This document shows, piece by piece, positions 19,493 to 27,646 of a stretch of DNA of 64,000 nucleotides; within the stretch, counting starts at the first letter, position 1; the number at the start of each line of letters is the position of its first letter. The stretch covers positions 1 through 64,000 of the forward strand of contig CACOMK010000002.1 in the NCBI GenBank assembly GCA_902628305.1. The letters run 5' to 3'. Made by a program: the position numbers and the translations under genes. The DNA comes from an uncultured Pelagibacteraceae bacterium. Its GTDB lineage: Bacteria > Pseudomonadota > Alphaproteobacteria > Pelagibacterales > Pelagibacteraceae. A model generated the notes under the pieces. The model made no database searches. It worked only from the letters and a program-made list of their open reading frames with translations, and was not told the origin of the DNA.

Positions 19493-20274
19493 TTTTTCTT
19501 ACTTTTAACTGACGATAACCTAGTTACATTCACTGCTGAAACATTTGATTGTTCATGAAGAATACCAAGCCTTTTAGCAACCTCTGTGTAAGCTGGAATT
19601 AAATCACCTAGATCTTTTCTAAATCGATCTTTATCTAATTTTTTTTCTGTAATACTGTCCCATAATCTGCATGTATCGGGACTAATTTCATCAGCTAAAA
19701 TAACCTCATTTTTCCCATCAATTTTAATTCTTCCAAACTCTAATTTAAAATCGATAAGCTTAATTCCAACACCTCTAAACATCCCAATCATAAAATCATT
19801 AATTCTTAAAATCATTTTTTTAACTTTATCTATTTCTGTTTTTGTCGCCCAATCAAATGCTAAAATATGTTCTTCAGATATTAATGGATCTCCAAGCTTG
19901 TCATCTTTTAAGCAGTATTCAATTAGAGGTTCTTTTAAAACAGTACCATCCTCAATACCTAATCTTTTGGTAATTGAACCTGTTGCAACATTTCTCACAA
20001 TAAATTCGATCGGAATTATTTCGACAAGCTTAATAATTTGTTCACGCATATTTAATCTTTTAACTAAATGATTTTTAATTCCTATTTGAGAGAGATTAGA
20101 GAGTATATGTTCTGATATTCTATTATTTAGAACACCTTTACCTTCAATCGTAGTTTTTTTTTGATTATTGAATGCAGTTGCATCATCTTTAAAATATTGG
20201 ATAACTAAGTTTTTATCATTTGTTGCATAAATGATTTTAGCTTTTCCTTCGTATAATTTCTTACCTTTTTTCAT
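19489..20274 (-). CDS. purC: SAICAR synthetase
   Basis: Joins CAIR with aspartate in purine synthesis. [11 protein letters not shown] at the N-terminus, [15 protein letters not shown] in the middle and [11 protein letters not shown] with [14 protein letters not shown] are the ATP- and substrate-binding blocks. At 261 residues it is slightly longer than the approximately 240 typical of bacteria, because of a Lys-rich C-terminal tail. It overlaps purB by one base. Confidence 0.96.
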   Translation of the reverse strand: MKKGKKLYEGKAKIIYATNDKNLVIQYFKDDATAFNNQKKTTIEGKGVLNNRISEHILSNLSQIGIKNHLVKRLNMREQIIKLVEIIPIEFIVRNVATGSITKRLGIEDGTVLKEPLIEYCLKDDKLGDPLISEEHILAFDWATKTEIDKVKKMILRINDFMIGMFRGVGIKLIDFKLEFGRIKIDGKNEVILADEISPDTCRLWDSITEKKLDKDRFRKDLGDLIPAYTEVAKRLGILHEQSNVSAVNVTRLSSVKSKKK

Positions 20275-21566
20275 TATTTAAAAACTCTTTTAAAGATAAA
20301 ATTTACATTCTTAAAGTGTTTAGAATAACTAAATATAGACTTTAGTTTTTTTGATGAAATTTTACTCATTATAAATTTATCAGATGAAATGACGTTAATT
20401 AAGTCTAAATTTTCTGCAAAGCATTTTTTTGCATAAGATTGTACCATCTTATATGATTTTTCTCTGCTTAATCCTGCTTTAGTTAACTCCAACATAACTT
20501 CTTGAGAAAAAATTAATCCTTTTGTTAAATTTAAATTTTCAAGCATTTTTTTTGGATAAACAATCATGTTATCTAAAATATTTGTAAGTCTTACCAATGC
20601 AAAGTCAGTTGTAATGTTAGCATCAGGCCCAATATTTCTTTCTACACTTGAGTGGGAGATATCTCTTTCATGCCAAAGAGCTATATTTTCAAGAGCAGGA
20701 ACCACTGCACTTCTAACCATCCTAGCCAAACCTGTTAAATTTTCACTTAAAATAGGATTTTTTTTATGAGGCATTGCAGAGGATCCTTTTTGATTTTTAG
20801 AGAAATATTCCTGTAATTCATAAACCTCAGTTCTTTGAAGATGTCTAATTTCAACAGCTACTCTTTCAATAGATCCCGCAATAATTCCTAAAATTGAAAA
20901 ATAAAAAGCATGTCTATCTCTTGGTATTACTTGTGAAGAAATTGGCTCGACTTTTAAATTTAACTTCTTAGCTACATGTTTTTCAACATATGGACTGATA
21001 TTTGCAAATGTTCCAACTGCTCCTGAAATAGCACATGTAGAAACTTCATCAATAGCATCTTCAAGTCTTTTTCTATTTCTTTTAAATTCTTCATAAAATG
21101 AAGCTAACTTTAATCCAAAAGTAATTGGTTCAGCATGAATACCATGACTTCTTCCCATACATGGTGTAAATTTATATTTTTTAGCCTGTTTTTTTAAAAC
21201 TTTTAAAATTTGATCTATATCTTTTAAAATTACTTTACCTGATTGAACTAATTGAATGTTAAAACTAGTATCTAAAACATCAGATGAGGTCATACCCTGG
21301 TGGAGGTATCTAGCTTTGATACCAGCTTTTTCAGTAACGGAAGTTAGAAAAGCAATTACATCATGTTTTACTTCAGATTCTATTTTATGAATTCTGCTTA
21401 CATTAATTCTAGCTTTTTTTCTTACAACTGAAGCGACACCTCTTGGGATTTGTCCAAGTTTTTCCATTGCTTCAGTAGCAGCAACTTCTACATCTAGCCA
21501 AATTCTATATTTATTTTCTTCTGACCAAATATCGGTTAATTCTTTTCGCGAGTATCTTTTTATCAT
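20274..21566 (-). CDS. purB: Adenylosuccinate lyase
   Basis: Removes fumarate from SAICAR and from adenylosuccinate, so it acts twice in purine synthesis. The fumarase/aspartase-family signature [16 protein letters not shown] holds the catalytic Ser loop; [12 protein letters not shown] and [12 protein letters not shown] supply the other active-site residues. The length of 430 is typical of the short bacterial form. It heads the purB-purC-purS-purQ-purL run and follows map by 3 bases. Confidence 0.96.
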   Translation of the reverse strand: MIKRYSRKELTDIWSEENKYRIWLDVEVAATEAMEKLGQIPRGVASVVRKKARINVSRIHKIESEVKHDVIAFLTSVTEKAGIKARYLHQGMTSSDVLDTSFNIQLVQSGKVILKDIDQILKVLKKQAKKYKFTPCMGRSHGIHAEPITFGLKLASFYEEFKRNRKRLEDAIDEVSTCAISGAVGTFANISPYVEKHVAKKLNLKVEPISSQVIPRDRHAFYFSILGIIAGSIERVAVEIRHLQRTEVYELQEYFSKNQKGSSAMPHKKNPILSENLTGLARMVRSAVVPALENIALWHERDISHSSVERNIGPDANITTDFALVRLTNILDNMIVYPKKMLENLNLTKGLIFSQEVMLELTKAGLSREKSYKMVQSYAKKCFAENLDLINVISSDKFIMSKISSKKLKSIFSYSKHFKNVNFIFKRVFK

Positions 21567-21569
21567 TAA

Positions 21570-22340
21570 TTATAAGTATGGAGGCTTTGAATAACCTTTA
21601 GCAGATTCTGTAAAGATTTCATAACCATTTTCAGTAATTCCTAACGTGTGTTCAAATTGTGCAGATAAAGTTTTATCTTTTGTAACAGCTGTCCAACCGT
21701 CATTTAAAATTTTAACATCATATTTACCTGCATTTATCATGGGCTCAATAGTAAATGTCATACCAGCTTTTAATTCCATTCCTGTGTTTTTATTACCATA
21801 ATGTAAAATATTTGGTGATTCATGAAAATTTGTGCCAATACCATGGCCACAAAAATCTCGTACTACAGAAAAACCTTTCTTTTCTACATAAGATTGAATT
21901 TCATAACCAATATCTCCTAACTTAATTCCAGGTTTTAAAATTTGAATAGCTTTCATCATAGCTTCGTGAGTAGCATCTATAAGATTATTTAATTTTATTG
22001 ATGTTCTTCCAACACAAAACATTCTACTAGTATCACCATAATGCTCATCTACAATTGCAGTAACATCAACATTCAACGCATCACCTTCTTGTAAAGTTCT
22101 ATCCGATGGAATTCCGTGACACACAACATGATTTAAAGAAGTGCATAATGATTTTGTAAAACCTCTATAATATAATGGAGCAGAGTAACCACCATTGTCT
22201 CTAATAAATTCATAACCTAATTTATCTATAAAATCAGTTGTAACACCCTCTTTGATATTTTCAGTTAACATGTCTAAAGTCCTTGCAGCTAAGTTCCCTG
22301 CAATTCTCATTTTTTCGAATTTTTCTTTATAATCAGTCAT
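21570..22340 (-). CDS. map: Methionine aminopeptidase, type I
   Basis: Removes the initiator Met from nascent proteins. The five metal ligands are in DVTAIVDEHYGDTSRMF (two Asp), CGHGIGTNFHE (His), TIEPM (Glu) and the C-terminal SAQFEHTLGI (Glu). At 256 residues it is a type Ia enzyme without an N-terminal zinc extension. Its start overlaps the sfsA stop by 8 bases. Confidence 0.96.
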   Translation of the reverse strand: MTDYKEKFEKMRIAGNLAARTLDMLTENIKEGVTTDFIDKLGYEFIRDNGGYSAPLYYRGFTKSLCTSLNHVVCHGIPSDRTLQEGDALNVDVTAIVDEHYGDTSRMFCVGRTSIKLNNLIDATHEAMMKAIQILKPGIKLGDIGYEIQSYVEKKGFSVVRDFCGHGIGTNFHESPNILHYGNKNTGMELKAGMTFTIEPMINAGKYDVKILNDGWTAVTKDKTLSAQFEHTLGITENGYEIFTESAKGYSKPPYL

Positions 22341-23031
22341 CCTTAATTTTTATTTTTTTATCTATAAAAATTTTTTTAGAACTTATGTTACATCTATATG
22401 CTAAAAATTTTACACCAGCTTTCTTAGCAATCAAATAAGTTTTATAATAATGTTCATCTATATCTTTAGCTATTTTAAAATATTTCATATTTTGGATTTG
22501 AACTAAAAATATTAAGTATGTTTTATAGCCATTTTTGATGGCGTCAATAAGAGTTAATAAATGCTTAGTTCCCCTAGCTGTTGGTGCGTCTGGAAATTCA
22601 GCGGTATCCTTATTTCTAAATAAAGTAACATTTTTAACTTCAACAAACGTTTTTTGATCTTTTTTTTCTAATAAAAAATCAAATCTTGTTTCTTTATTAA
22701 AAAAAACTTCAGGTTTTACAATATCATTATTTTTTAGTTCGTTAATAAGATTATTATTAAGACCATGTTCGACAATTCTATTCGCCATATGAGTATTTAC
22801 GCCTACTAAATTTTTTCTAGATTTAATAATCTCTAAACCGTATTTAAGCTTTCTTTTTGGATCATTATTAGGAAGTAAATAAACCTCATTACCCTCATCT
22901 AACAAACCCTTCATGGATCCAGTGTTAGGACAATGAGCTGTGACAATTTCTTTTGCCAGTTTAACGTCGGTAAAGAACCTTTTATAACGTTTGATTAGTT
23001 TGCCTTTTATTAAAGACTTGGTAAATTCCAT
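22333..23031 (-). CDS. sfsA: SfsA family protein
   Basis: Member of the SfsA family (named for sugar fermentation stimulation in E. coli), with a nuclease-like fold and an OB-like N-terminal domain; the true role is unsettled. Conserved blocks are VTAHCPNTGSMKGLLDEG, RFDFLLEKKDQKTFVEVKNVTL and FPDAPTARGTKHL. I place the start at the Met at 23031 (232 residues, MEFTKSLIKGKL) because relatives begin there; an upstream ATG at 23067 would add 12 hydrophobic residues and overlap the divergent cinA-like gene. Confidence 0.88.
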   Translation of the reverse strand: MEFTKSLIKGKLIKRYKRFFTDVKLAKEIVTAHCPNTGSMKGLLDEGNEVYLLPNNDPKRKLKYGLEIIKSRKNLVGVNTHMANRIVEHGLNNNLINELKNNDIVKPEVFFNKETRFDFLLEKKDQKTFVEVKNVTLFRNKDTAEFPDAPTARGTKHLLTLIDAIKNGYKTYLIFLVQIQNMKYFKIAKDIDEHYYKTYLIAKKAGVKFLAYRCNISSKKIFIDKKIKIKDD

Positions 23032-23051
23032 TACTAATTTATATATTTCAT

Positions 23052-23801
23052 ATGAAAAAAAAAGCAAAAGTTAATGCATCAATTTTAATCATAGGTAATG
23101 AGATTTTATCTGGAAGAACTCAAGATACGAATACTTCTACTATTGCAACATGGTTAAATTCCATAGGTGTTAGTGTTGCAGAAGTAAGAGTGATTCCTGA
23201 TGTTGAAGATACAATTGTGGAAACATTAAATTTTCTTAGATCGACATATGATTATGTATTTACAACTGGAGGTATAGGCCCCACGCATGATGATATTACC
23301 GCACAATCAGTTTCAAAAGCTTTTAGAATTAAATATGAAGCTCACAAAGAAGCTTTTAAAATATTAGAAGAATATTACGAGCCAGGTAAATTTAATGAGG
23401 GAAGACAAAAAATGGCTTGGATGCCAGAAAATGCAAATTTAATTTTAAATCCAACAAGTGGTGCGCCCGGTTTTAATGTTGAAAATGTTTTTTCTTTACC
23501 AGGAGTTCCATCAATTTTAAAATCCATGTTAGGTGGTTTGACTAATAAAATAGTTGGAGGAGAACCAATTAAAAGTCTAACGATAAGTTTAAAAACTGTT
23601 GAAAGTGAAATAGCAAAATCTTTAACTAAAGTTCAAAATGATAATAAAGATGTTGAGATAGGAAGTTACCCATTTTTTCATGCAGGCAAACTAGGTGTTT
23701 CGATAGTAATAAGATCAGAAGATCAGATAAAAATTGACAATTGTAATTCTCAAATTTTAAAATTTGTGAATGAGAAAAAGATTAAGGTAGTTGATAGGTA
23801 A
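23052..23801 (+). CDS. CinA-like molybdopterin-binding (MoCF) domain protein
   Basis: Single-domain protein related to the N-terminal half of CinA (competence/damage-inducible protein A) and to MoaB/MogA. IGNEILSGRTQDTNT and TTGGIGPTHDDITAQS are the family motifs. At 249 residues it lacks the C-terminal nicotinamide-mononucleotide deamidase (PncC) domain. In some bacteria the N-terminal domain has ADP-ribose pyrophosphatase activity, which may apply here. It is divergent from sfsA across about 20 bases and overlaps the next gene by one base. Confidence 0.85.
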   Translation: MKKKAKVNASILIIGNEILSGRTQDTNTSTIATWLNSIGVSVAEVRVIPDVEDTIVETLNFLRSTYDYVFTTGGIGPTHDDITAQSVSKAFRIKYEAHKEAFKILEEYYEPGKFNEGRQKMAWMPENANLILNPTSGAPGFNVENVFSLPGVPSILKSMLGGLTNKIVGGEPIKSLTISLKTVESEIAKSLTKVQNDNKDVEIGSYPFFHAGKLGVSIVIRSEDQIKIDNCNSQILKFVNEKKIKVVDR

Positions 23802-24205
23802 TGCTTTACTTTGCTTATGGAAGTAATCTTCATCATTTTCAGATGAAGCGAAGATGCAAAGATAGTATTTTTTTAAAAAAAATAAATTTAAAAGATTTTA
23901 AATTAACCTTTAGAAGCAAATATAGGGCAGCAGACATTGAACCAAAAAAGAACTCAATTGTTCCAGGTGCCCTATTTCAAATTTCGAAAAGCGATGAAAA
24001 AAAATTAGACGTATATGAAGATTTTCCAATTCTTTATAAAAAATATTATTTTTATTATTATGGAAAAAAAGTGATGACTTATACAATGGTAAAAAAATCA
24101 CCATTTAAGTTTCCAACAGAAAGATATCTTAATATAGTTAAAAAGGGTTATGTAGATTGCAAGCTTGATAAAACGATTTTAATTAAAGCATTACAATCTA
24201 ATTAA
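23801..24205 (+). CDS. Gamma-glutamylcyclotransferase-like protein
   Basis: Probable GGCT-fold protein of 134 residues. The start MLYFAYGSNLHHFQMKRR has the YGSNL motif that binds the gamma-glutamyl group, and LDVYEDFPILYKKYYF contains the Glu-Asp segment of the family near residue 70. Members make 5-oxoproline from gamma-glutamyl peptides or amines; the substrate is not predictable here. It is translationally coupled to the CinA-like gene (TAATG). Confidence 0.75.
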   Translation: MLYFAYGSNLHHFQMKRRCKDSIFLKKINLKDFKLTFRSKYRAADIEPKKNSIVPGALFQISKSDEKKLDVYEDFPILYKKYYFYYYGKKVMTYTMVKKSPFKFPTERYLNIVKKGYVDCKLDKTILIKALQSN

Positions 24206-24261
24206 GTTTAAATTTTAGCATGATATAGAATACCTAGTATATAAATATAAAATAAAAAAAT

Positions 24262-24290
24262 TTTACTTATTCCTCTTGTTCAATTATAAA
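24262..24290 (+). promoter_or_regulatory. Possible promoter for tRNA-Leu
   Basis: TTTACT at 24262-24267 and TATAAA at 24285-24290 are 17 bases apart, in the 117-base gap between the GGCT-like gene and tRNA-Leu. The predicted start falls about 25 bases before the tRNA. The -35 match is only moderate. Nothing else was seen in this gap. Confidence 0.4.
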
Positions 24291-24322
24291 TATTAGCATA
24301 AACACTCATGAAATTCATTAAT

Positions 24323-24408
24323 GCCCTCGTGGTGAAATTGGTAGACACAAAGGACTTAAAATCCTTGCCGCTTGCGGAGTGCCAGTTCGAGTCTGGCCGA
24401 GGGCACCA
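24323..24408 (+). tRNA. tRNA-Leu(UAA)
   Basis: A full cloverleaf with a long variable arm typical of class II tRNAs. The acceptor strand GCCCTCG pairs with CGAGGGC, the anticodon loop is CTTAAAA (anticodon TAA), and GTTCGAGTC forms the T loop. CCA is encoded. A methyltransferase gene follows 34 bases later; I found no second copy of the tRNA 3' end nearby. Confidence 0.96.
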
Positions 24409-24442
24409 ATAAGATTAATAAATAATTTATAATTAAAAAATA

Positions 24443-25255
24443 ATGAATATAAAAAAAATCTTATTATTTATTCTAGGTAAAAATTATGTAAGATTTAGAA
24501 AGCTATTTTATTTTTTCTGTCTTGAGCCGATTAGATCTATTAAAAAATTTTTTTATAACACTAATAATGATTTAGAATACAACAAAAAGGTATTTAGTGA
24601 ACTTGAACTTGATTATTATGAAGTGAAAAAATTTTTAAAAGATTTTGAAATTAATCCAGATGATAAAAATTTATCCTGGCATTATTTTATATTTGCAGGT
24701 TTAAAAATCAAATTTGATAAAGAAAATAAAAATATTGAAAAAATTCTTGAAATTGGAACTTATAATGGCATGTTTACGAGTTTTTTGTCTACTATTTTTC
24801 CAAATGCTGAAATAATTACAATTGATATTGCCGAGAAAGAAATTCCATATAATTCTGAAGATATATCATATAGCAAAAAAAAAATTTTCTTTGAGACGAG
24901 AAACAAAAATTTAAATAAAAAAAATATAACTTATAAAAGTTTAAATAGCCTATACTTAAATCAAGAATTTGAAAATAATTCATTTGATTTAATTTGGATT
25001 GATGGTGATCATTTAAATCCACAGGTATCTTTAGATATATATCAGAGTATTAATTTGGCAAAGAGAGGCTCGATAATTTGTGTAGATGATATTATTTTTA
25101 ATGATTTTAAAACACCTTGGACTAATAATGATAGTTTTAAATCATTACGTTATTTTGAAAAATTGAATATTATTAAAAATAAGTTTTTAATAAAAAGAAT
25201 TAGAAAACGTAATATGAATGAAAAAAAATATATATCTATAAGTAATATAGTGTAG
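24443..25255 (+). CDS. Class I SAM-dependent methyltransferase, substrate unknown
   Basis: A 270-residue protein with a Methyltransferase_24-type Rossmann fold. Motif I is ILEIGTYNGMFTSFLST (about residues 98-114), followed by an acidic strand end ITIDIA, and FDLIWIDGDHLNPQVSLDIY plus GSIICVDDI, which in this group mark the metal/SAM pocket. The N-terminal 90 residues are basic and aromatic-rich and do not match a family I know. It is flanked by tRNA-Leu and nadK and has no biosynthetic neighbours, so it looks like accessory cargo, perhaps acting on a glycan or small molecule. Confidence 0.7.
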   Translation: MNIKKILLFILGKNYVRFRKLFYFFCLEPIRSIKKFFYNTNNDLEYNKKVFSELELDYYEVKKFLKDFEINPDDKNLSWHYFIFAGLKIKFDKENKNIEKILEIGTYNGMFTSFLSTIFPNAEIITIDIAEKEIPYNSEDISYSKKKIFFETRNKNLNKKNITYKSLNSLYLNQEFENNSFDLIWIDGDHLNPQVSLDIYQSINLAKRGSIICVDDIIFNDFKTPWTNNDSFKSLRYFEKLNIIKNKFLIKRIRKRNMNEKKYISISNIV

Positions 25256-25286
25256 ATATTAGATGTATAAATTTAGTTAACTTTTA

Positions 25287-26057
25287 ATGAGCAAGCCAAT
25301 AATTATTTCTGATAAGAATAAAAAATCATCAAAGATTAAAAATTTATTAATAAAAAAAATAAAATCTAATCATTTTAAAAAACAAAATCTTATTATTGTT
25401 ATTGGAGGTGATGGTTTTATGCTTCAAACACTTAAAAAGAATAAAAATTCTAACAAACATTTTTATGGAATAAATTCTGGAAATTATGGATTCCTTATGA
25501 ATAAATTTTCATCAAAAGATATTATTAAAAATTTATCAAAAGCAAATTTGGTTACAATTTCTCCTTTAGAGATGGTAGTTAAAACCAGAAAAAATCAAAT
25601 TAGAAGATCTATAGCAATCAATGAAGTATCTGTTCTTAGACAAAGTAGACAGGCTGCTTCATTGTCAATTAAGCAAGGTTCAAAACAAATAATTAAAAAA
25701 CTAGTTTCAGATGGTGTTTTAGTATCAACACCCGCAGGAAGCACAGCTTATAATCTTTCAGTTCATGGACCAATCTTAAGCCTTCATTCAAAAAAATTAT
25801 CAATATCACCAATAAGTGCGTTTAGACCTAGAAGATGGAAGGGTAAAATTGTAAATGATAAAACTAAAATTGTTATCTCAAACTTAAATTCTTTAAAAAG
25901 ACCAATAAGTGCTGTTGCAGATAATTTAGAAGTTAGAAATGCTAAGTCAATTACTGTAAAAATTAATAATAAAATTAAGTTTAATTTACTGTATGACAAA
26001 AATAGAAGTTTACAGAAAAAAATTAAAATTGAACAGTTAAGAAAAGAAATAAATTAA
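25287..26057 (+). CDS. nadK: NAD kinase
   Basis: Phosphorylates NAD to NADP. The ATP-NAD kinase motifs are present: GGDGFML at residues 40-46 with the catalytic Asp, GINSGNYGFLMN, AINEVSVLRQ, and SDGVLVSTPAGSTAYNLS. At 256 residues it is the short bacterial type. It lies alone between the orphan methyltransferase and the GFA gene, 5 bases upstream of the latter. Confidence 0.93.
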   Translation: MSKPIIISDKNKKSSKIKNLLIKKIKSNHFKKQNLIIVIGGDGFMLQTLKKNKNSNKHFYGINSGNYGFLMNKFSSKDIIKNLSKANLVTISPLEMVVKTRKNQIRRSIAINEVSVLRQSRQAASLSIKQGSKQIIKKLVSDGVLVSTPAGSTAYNLSVHGPILSLHSKKLSISPISAFRPRRWKGKIVNDKTKIVISNLNSLKRPISAVADNLEVRNAKSITVKINNKIKFNLLYDKNRSLQKKIKIEQLRKEIN

Positions 26058-26062
26058 AAAGT

Positions 26063-26500
26063 ATGTACAGTGGTCGTTGTAAATGTGAGGATATATTTTT
26101 TGAAATTAATGGTGAGCCAACTTGGAAAGTAAATTGTAACTGTAATTGGTGTCAAAAAACAAGCGGAAGTGCTTTTAGATCTTTTGTTTTATTTAATGAA
26201 AAAGATATAAAATATTTAGGCGAAAAACCAACATCTTACGAAGATAAACAAACCGATCACGGTAGGTCAATGATAAATTTATTTTGTTCCAATTGTGGAA
26301 CTTTAATTGGAATAAAAGTGCCAAGTATGGATGAGCAACATTTCTCTATTGGTGTTTTAGATCAAAGAAAAGATATTAATATAACAGATAATATTTGGGG
26401 AGAAGAAGCTCTAAAATTTATAAATTATTCTAATGACGCTGAAGTTTATAAAAAAGGTTATTGGAATGGCACAGGTGAAAAAATGAAAATAAAAAAATGA
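26063..26500 (+). CDS. GFA family zinc-binding protein
   Basis: Small (145 residues) protein of the Gfa/CENP-V fold, named after glutathione-dependent formaldehyde-activating enzyme. Its cysteines are grouped as GRCKCEDIFF, NCNCNWCQKTSG and FCSNCGTLIG, which bind two zinc ions in relatives. It is cytoplasmic. True Gfa activity is doubtful for most family members, so no substrate is claimed. Its TGA stop ends exactly one base before the partial tRNA-Thr copy, so the insertion of the downstream element may have shaped its Lys-rich C-terminus. Confidence 0.8.
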   Translation: MYSGRCKCEDIFFEINGEPTWKVNCNCNWCQKTSGSAFRSFVLFNEKDIKYLGEKPTSYEDKQTDHGRSMINLFCSNCGTLIGIKVPSMDEQHFSIGVLDQRKDINITDNIWGEEALKFINYSNDAEVYKKGYWNGTGEKMKIKK

Positions 26501-26554
26501 TGGTGCCCCCGCACGGATTCGAACCGCGGACCTATTGATTACAAATAAATTGCT
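26501..26554 (-). repeat. Partial tRNA-Thr copy (distal attachment site)
   Basis: Reads from the encoded CCA back through the T arm, variable loop and anticodon loop, then stops in the 5' anticodon/D-arm region, so it cannot make a tRNA. It differs from the functional gene at one base (26547, A instead of C on the plus strand). It begins at the base after the GFA stop codon. Confidence 0.85.
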
Positions 26555-26585
26555 AAAGTTTAAATAAACATCTGTTTGCAACTTT
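26555..26585. other. Nested inverted repeat beside the distal attachment site
   Basis: AAAGTT (26555-26560) pairs with AACTTT (26580-26585), and AAACA (26566-26570) pairs with TGTTT (26573-26577) inside it. It starts exactly where identity to the tRNA ends. It may be part of a recombinase-binding region; chance pairing in AT-rich DNA is possible. Confidence 0.3.
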
Positions 26586-26606
26586 ATTTCAAAAATAATT
26601 AATACG

Positions 26607-26625
26607 TGACAACAATCTGACGACA
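26607..26625 (+). repeat. Tandem octamer cluster 1
   Basis: TGACAACA, a 3-base ATC spacer, then TGACGACA: two octamers 11 bases apart, about one helical turn. The cluster lies 52 bases inside the distal attachment repeat and 16 bases before the GIY-YIG ATG. It could be an arm-type recombinase site or an operator for the gene pair. Confidence 0.6.
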
Positions 26626-26641
26626 ATGATAAACTTTTTTT

Positions 26642-27229
26642 ATGAAAACAGTGTACATACTTATCAACGAGGCAATGCCTGGAATAATTAAAATAGGCTG
26701 GACTGATAAAACTGTTGAAGAGCGAATGAAAGAATTGGATAGAACAGCAACACCTCTACCTTTCACTTGTTATTATGCAAAGCGTGTTGATGATCCTACA
26801 TTTGTGGAGTCAAAATTACACCAAGCATTTGATGAGTTTAGAATAAGAGATAATAGAGAATTTTTTAGAATGTCACCAGACCAAGCCAAAGCAGCATTAG
26901 AGATTGCAAGTGGAGAGGATGTAACTCCAAAAGATGATGTTGTTGAAAATGAAAGTGATAGGGCAGCACTAAATCGTGAGCGTAACCGAAATAGATTTAA
27001 CTTTGCACAAGTTGGTATTGAGCCGGGAGAAATTTTAGAGTTTAAAAAAGATCCATCAATTACTGCAAAAGTTATAGAGAATGATCAAATAGAATTTAGA
27101 GGTACCAAAACATCTTTGTCTCCGGCTGCATTAATTATAGTTCAAGAAATGGGTTATAAGTGGACCAAGATTGCTGGACCTCAATTTTGGATGTATAAAG
27201 GTAAAACTCTTTACGAATTAAACAAATGA
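26642..27229 (+). CDS. GIY-YIG (T5orf172/Mug113-type) nuclease with DUF4357/RAMA-like C-terminus
   Basis: A 195-residue predicted nuclease. Residues 1-85 form a GIY-YIG domain of the T5orf172 type: VYILINEAMPGIIKIGWT, the Arg in ERMKEL, and the Glu in FVESKLHQAF that would hold the metal; all key residues look intact. A charged linker (about 95-115) leads to FNFAQVGIEPGEILEF and then TKTSLSPAALIIVQEMG and GPQFWMYKGKTLYEL, which resemble the DUF4357/RAMA-type domain thought to read DNA in restriction systems. It lies inside the tRNA-Thr element and its stop overlaps the next start (ATGA). A DNA target or role in defence is inferred, not shown. Confidence 0.75.
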   Translation: MKTVYILINEAMPGIIKIGWTDKTVEERMKELDRTATPLPFTCYYAKRVDDPTFVESKLHQAFDEFRIRDNREFFRMSPDQAKAALEIASGEDVTPKDDVVENESDRAALNRERNRNRFNFAQVGIEPGEILEFKKDPSITAKVIENDQIEFRGTKTSLSPAALIIVQEMGYKWTKIAGPQFWMYKGKTLYELNK

Positions 27230-27612
27230 AAAAACTTTTAGGGATCGTGGTTCTGGGTTTGTTGTTAAGTGGCACTGCTTATGCAAGTTGTTATGATGAT
27301 ATGGATTATTCATGGAAGTTTTCTAATTATCTTGGCAAAGAAGTTGCAGAATTTCATGCCATAAATAAATCTAATTCACCAATGAAAATTTTATCATTTG
27401 AACTATTAACCTCAAATAAAGATGTTATAAAAAAAAAATCTTTAAATAATGAATTAAGAGCATTTGGAAAATTGGCATTGACATCTGATCAGCAAATGTC
27501 AATAAAATTTGGCTCTGGTCCAGGTATTGATACAAACTATATGCCCGTGATAAGTTTACACGATGTCAATCGTTCTTTTGTAAAGTATGCAAGAGTAACT
27601 TGTTCAAGATAA
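27226..27612 (+). CDS. Small secreted protein of unknown function
   Basis: A 128-residue protein with a clear Sec signal peptide: MKK, a hydrophobic core to about residue 17, and a cleavage site after TAYA (about residue 20). The mature part has two cysteines (near its start and end, possibly a disulfide) and alternating polar/hydrophobic stretches such as MKILSFELLTSNKDV that suggest a small beta domain. I do not recognise the family. It is translationally coupled to the GIY-YIG nuclease by a four-base overlap and is the last gene of the element; octamer cluster 2 begins 15 bases after its stop. Confidence 0.6.
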   Translation: MKKLLGIVVLGLLLSGTAYASCYDDMDYSWKFSNYLGKEVAEFHAINKSNSPMKILSFELLTSNKDVIKKKSLNNELRAFGKLALTSDQQMSIKFGSGPGIDTNYMPVISLHDVNRSFVKYARVTCSR

Positions 27613-27627
27613 AAGGACTACTTGATT

Positions 27628-27646
27628 TGACAACAATCTGACAACA
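27628..27646 (+). repeat. Tandem octamer cluster 2
   Basis: TGACAACA, ATC, TGACAACA: same layout and orientation as the cluster at 26607, with one base different over 19. It lies 57 bases inside the intact tRNA-Thr end, nearly mirroring the 52-base distance of cluster 1 from the other end. Confidence 0.6.

Noticed and set aside
24409..25286. A second tRNA-Leu 3' end that would mark a phage insertion
   Set aside because: No repeat of the tRNA-Leu 3' sequence was seen downstream to nadK.
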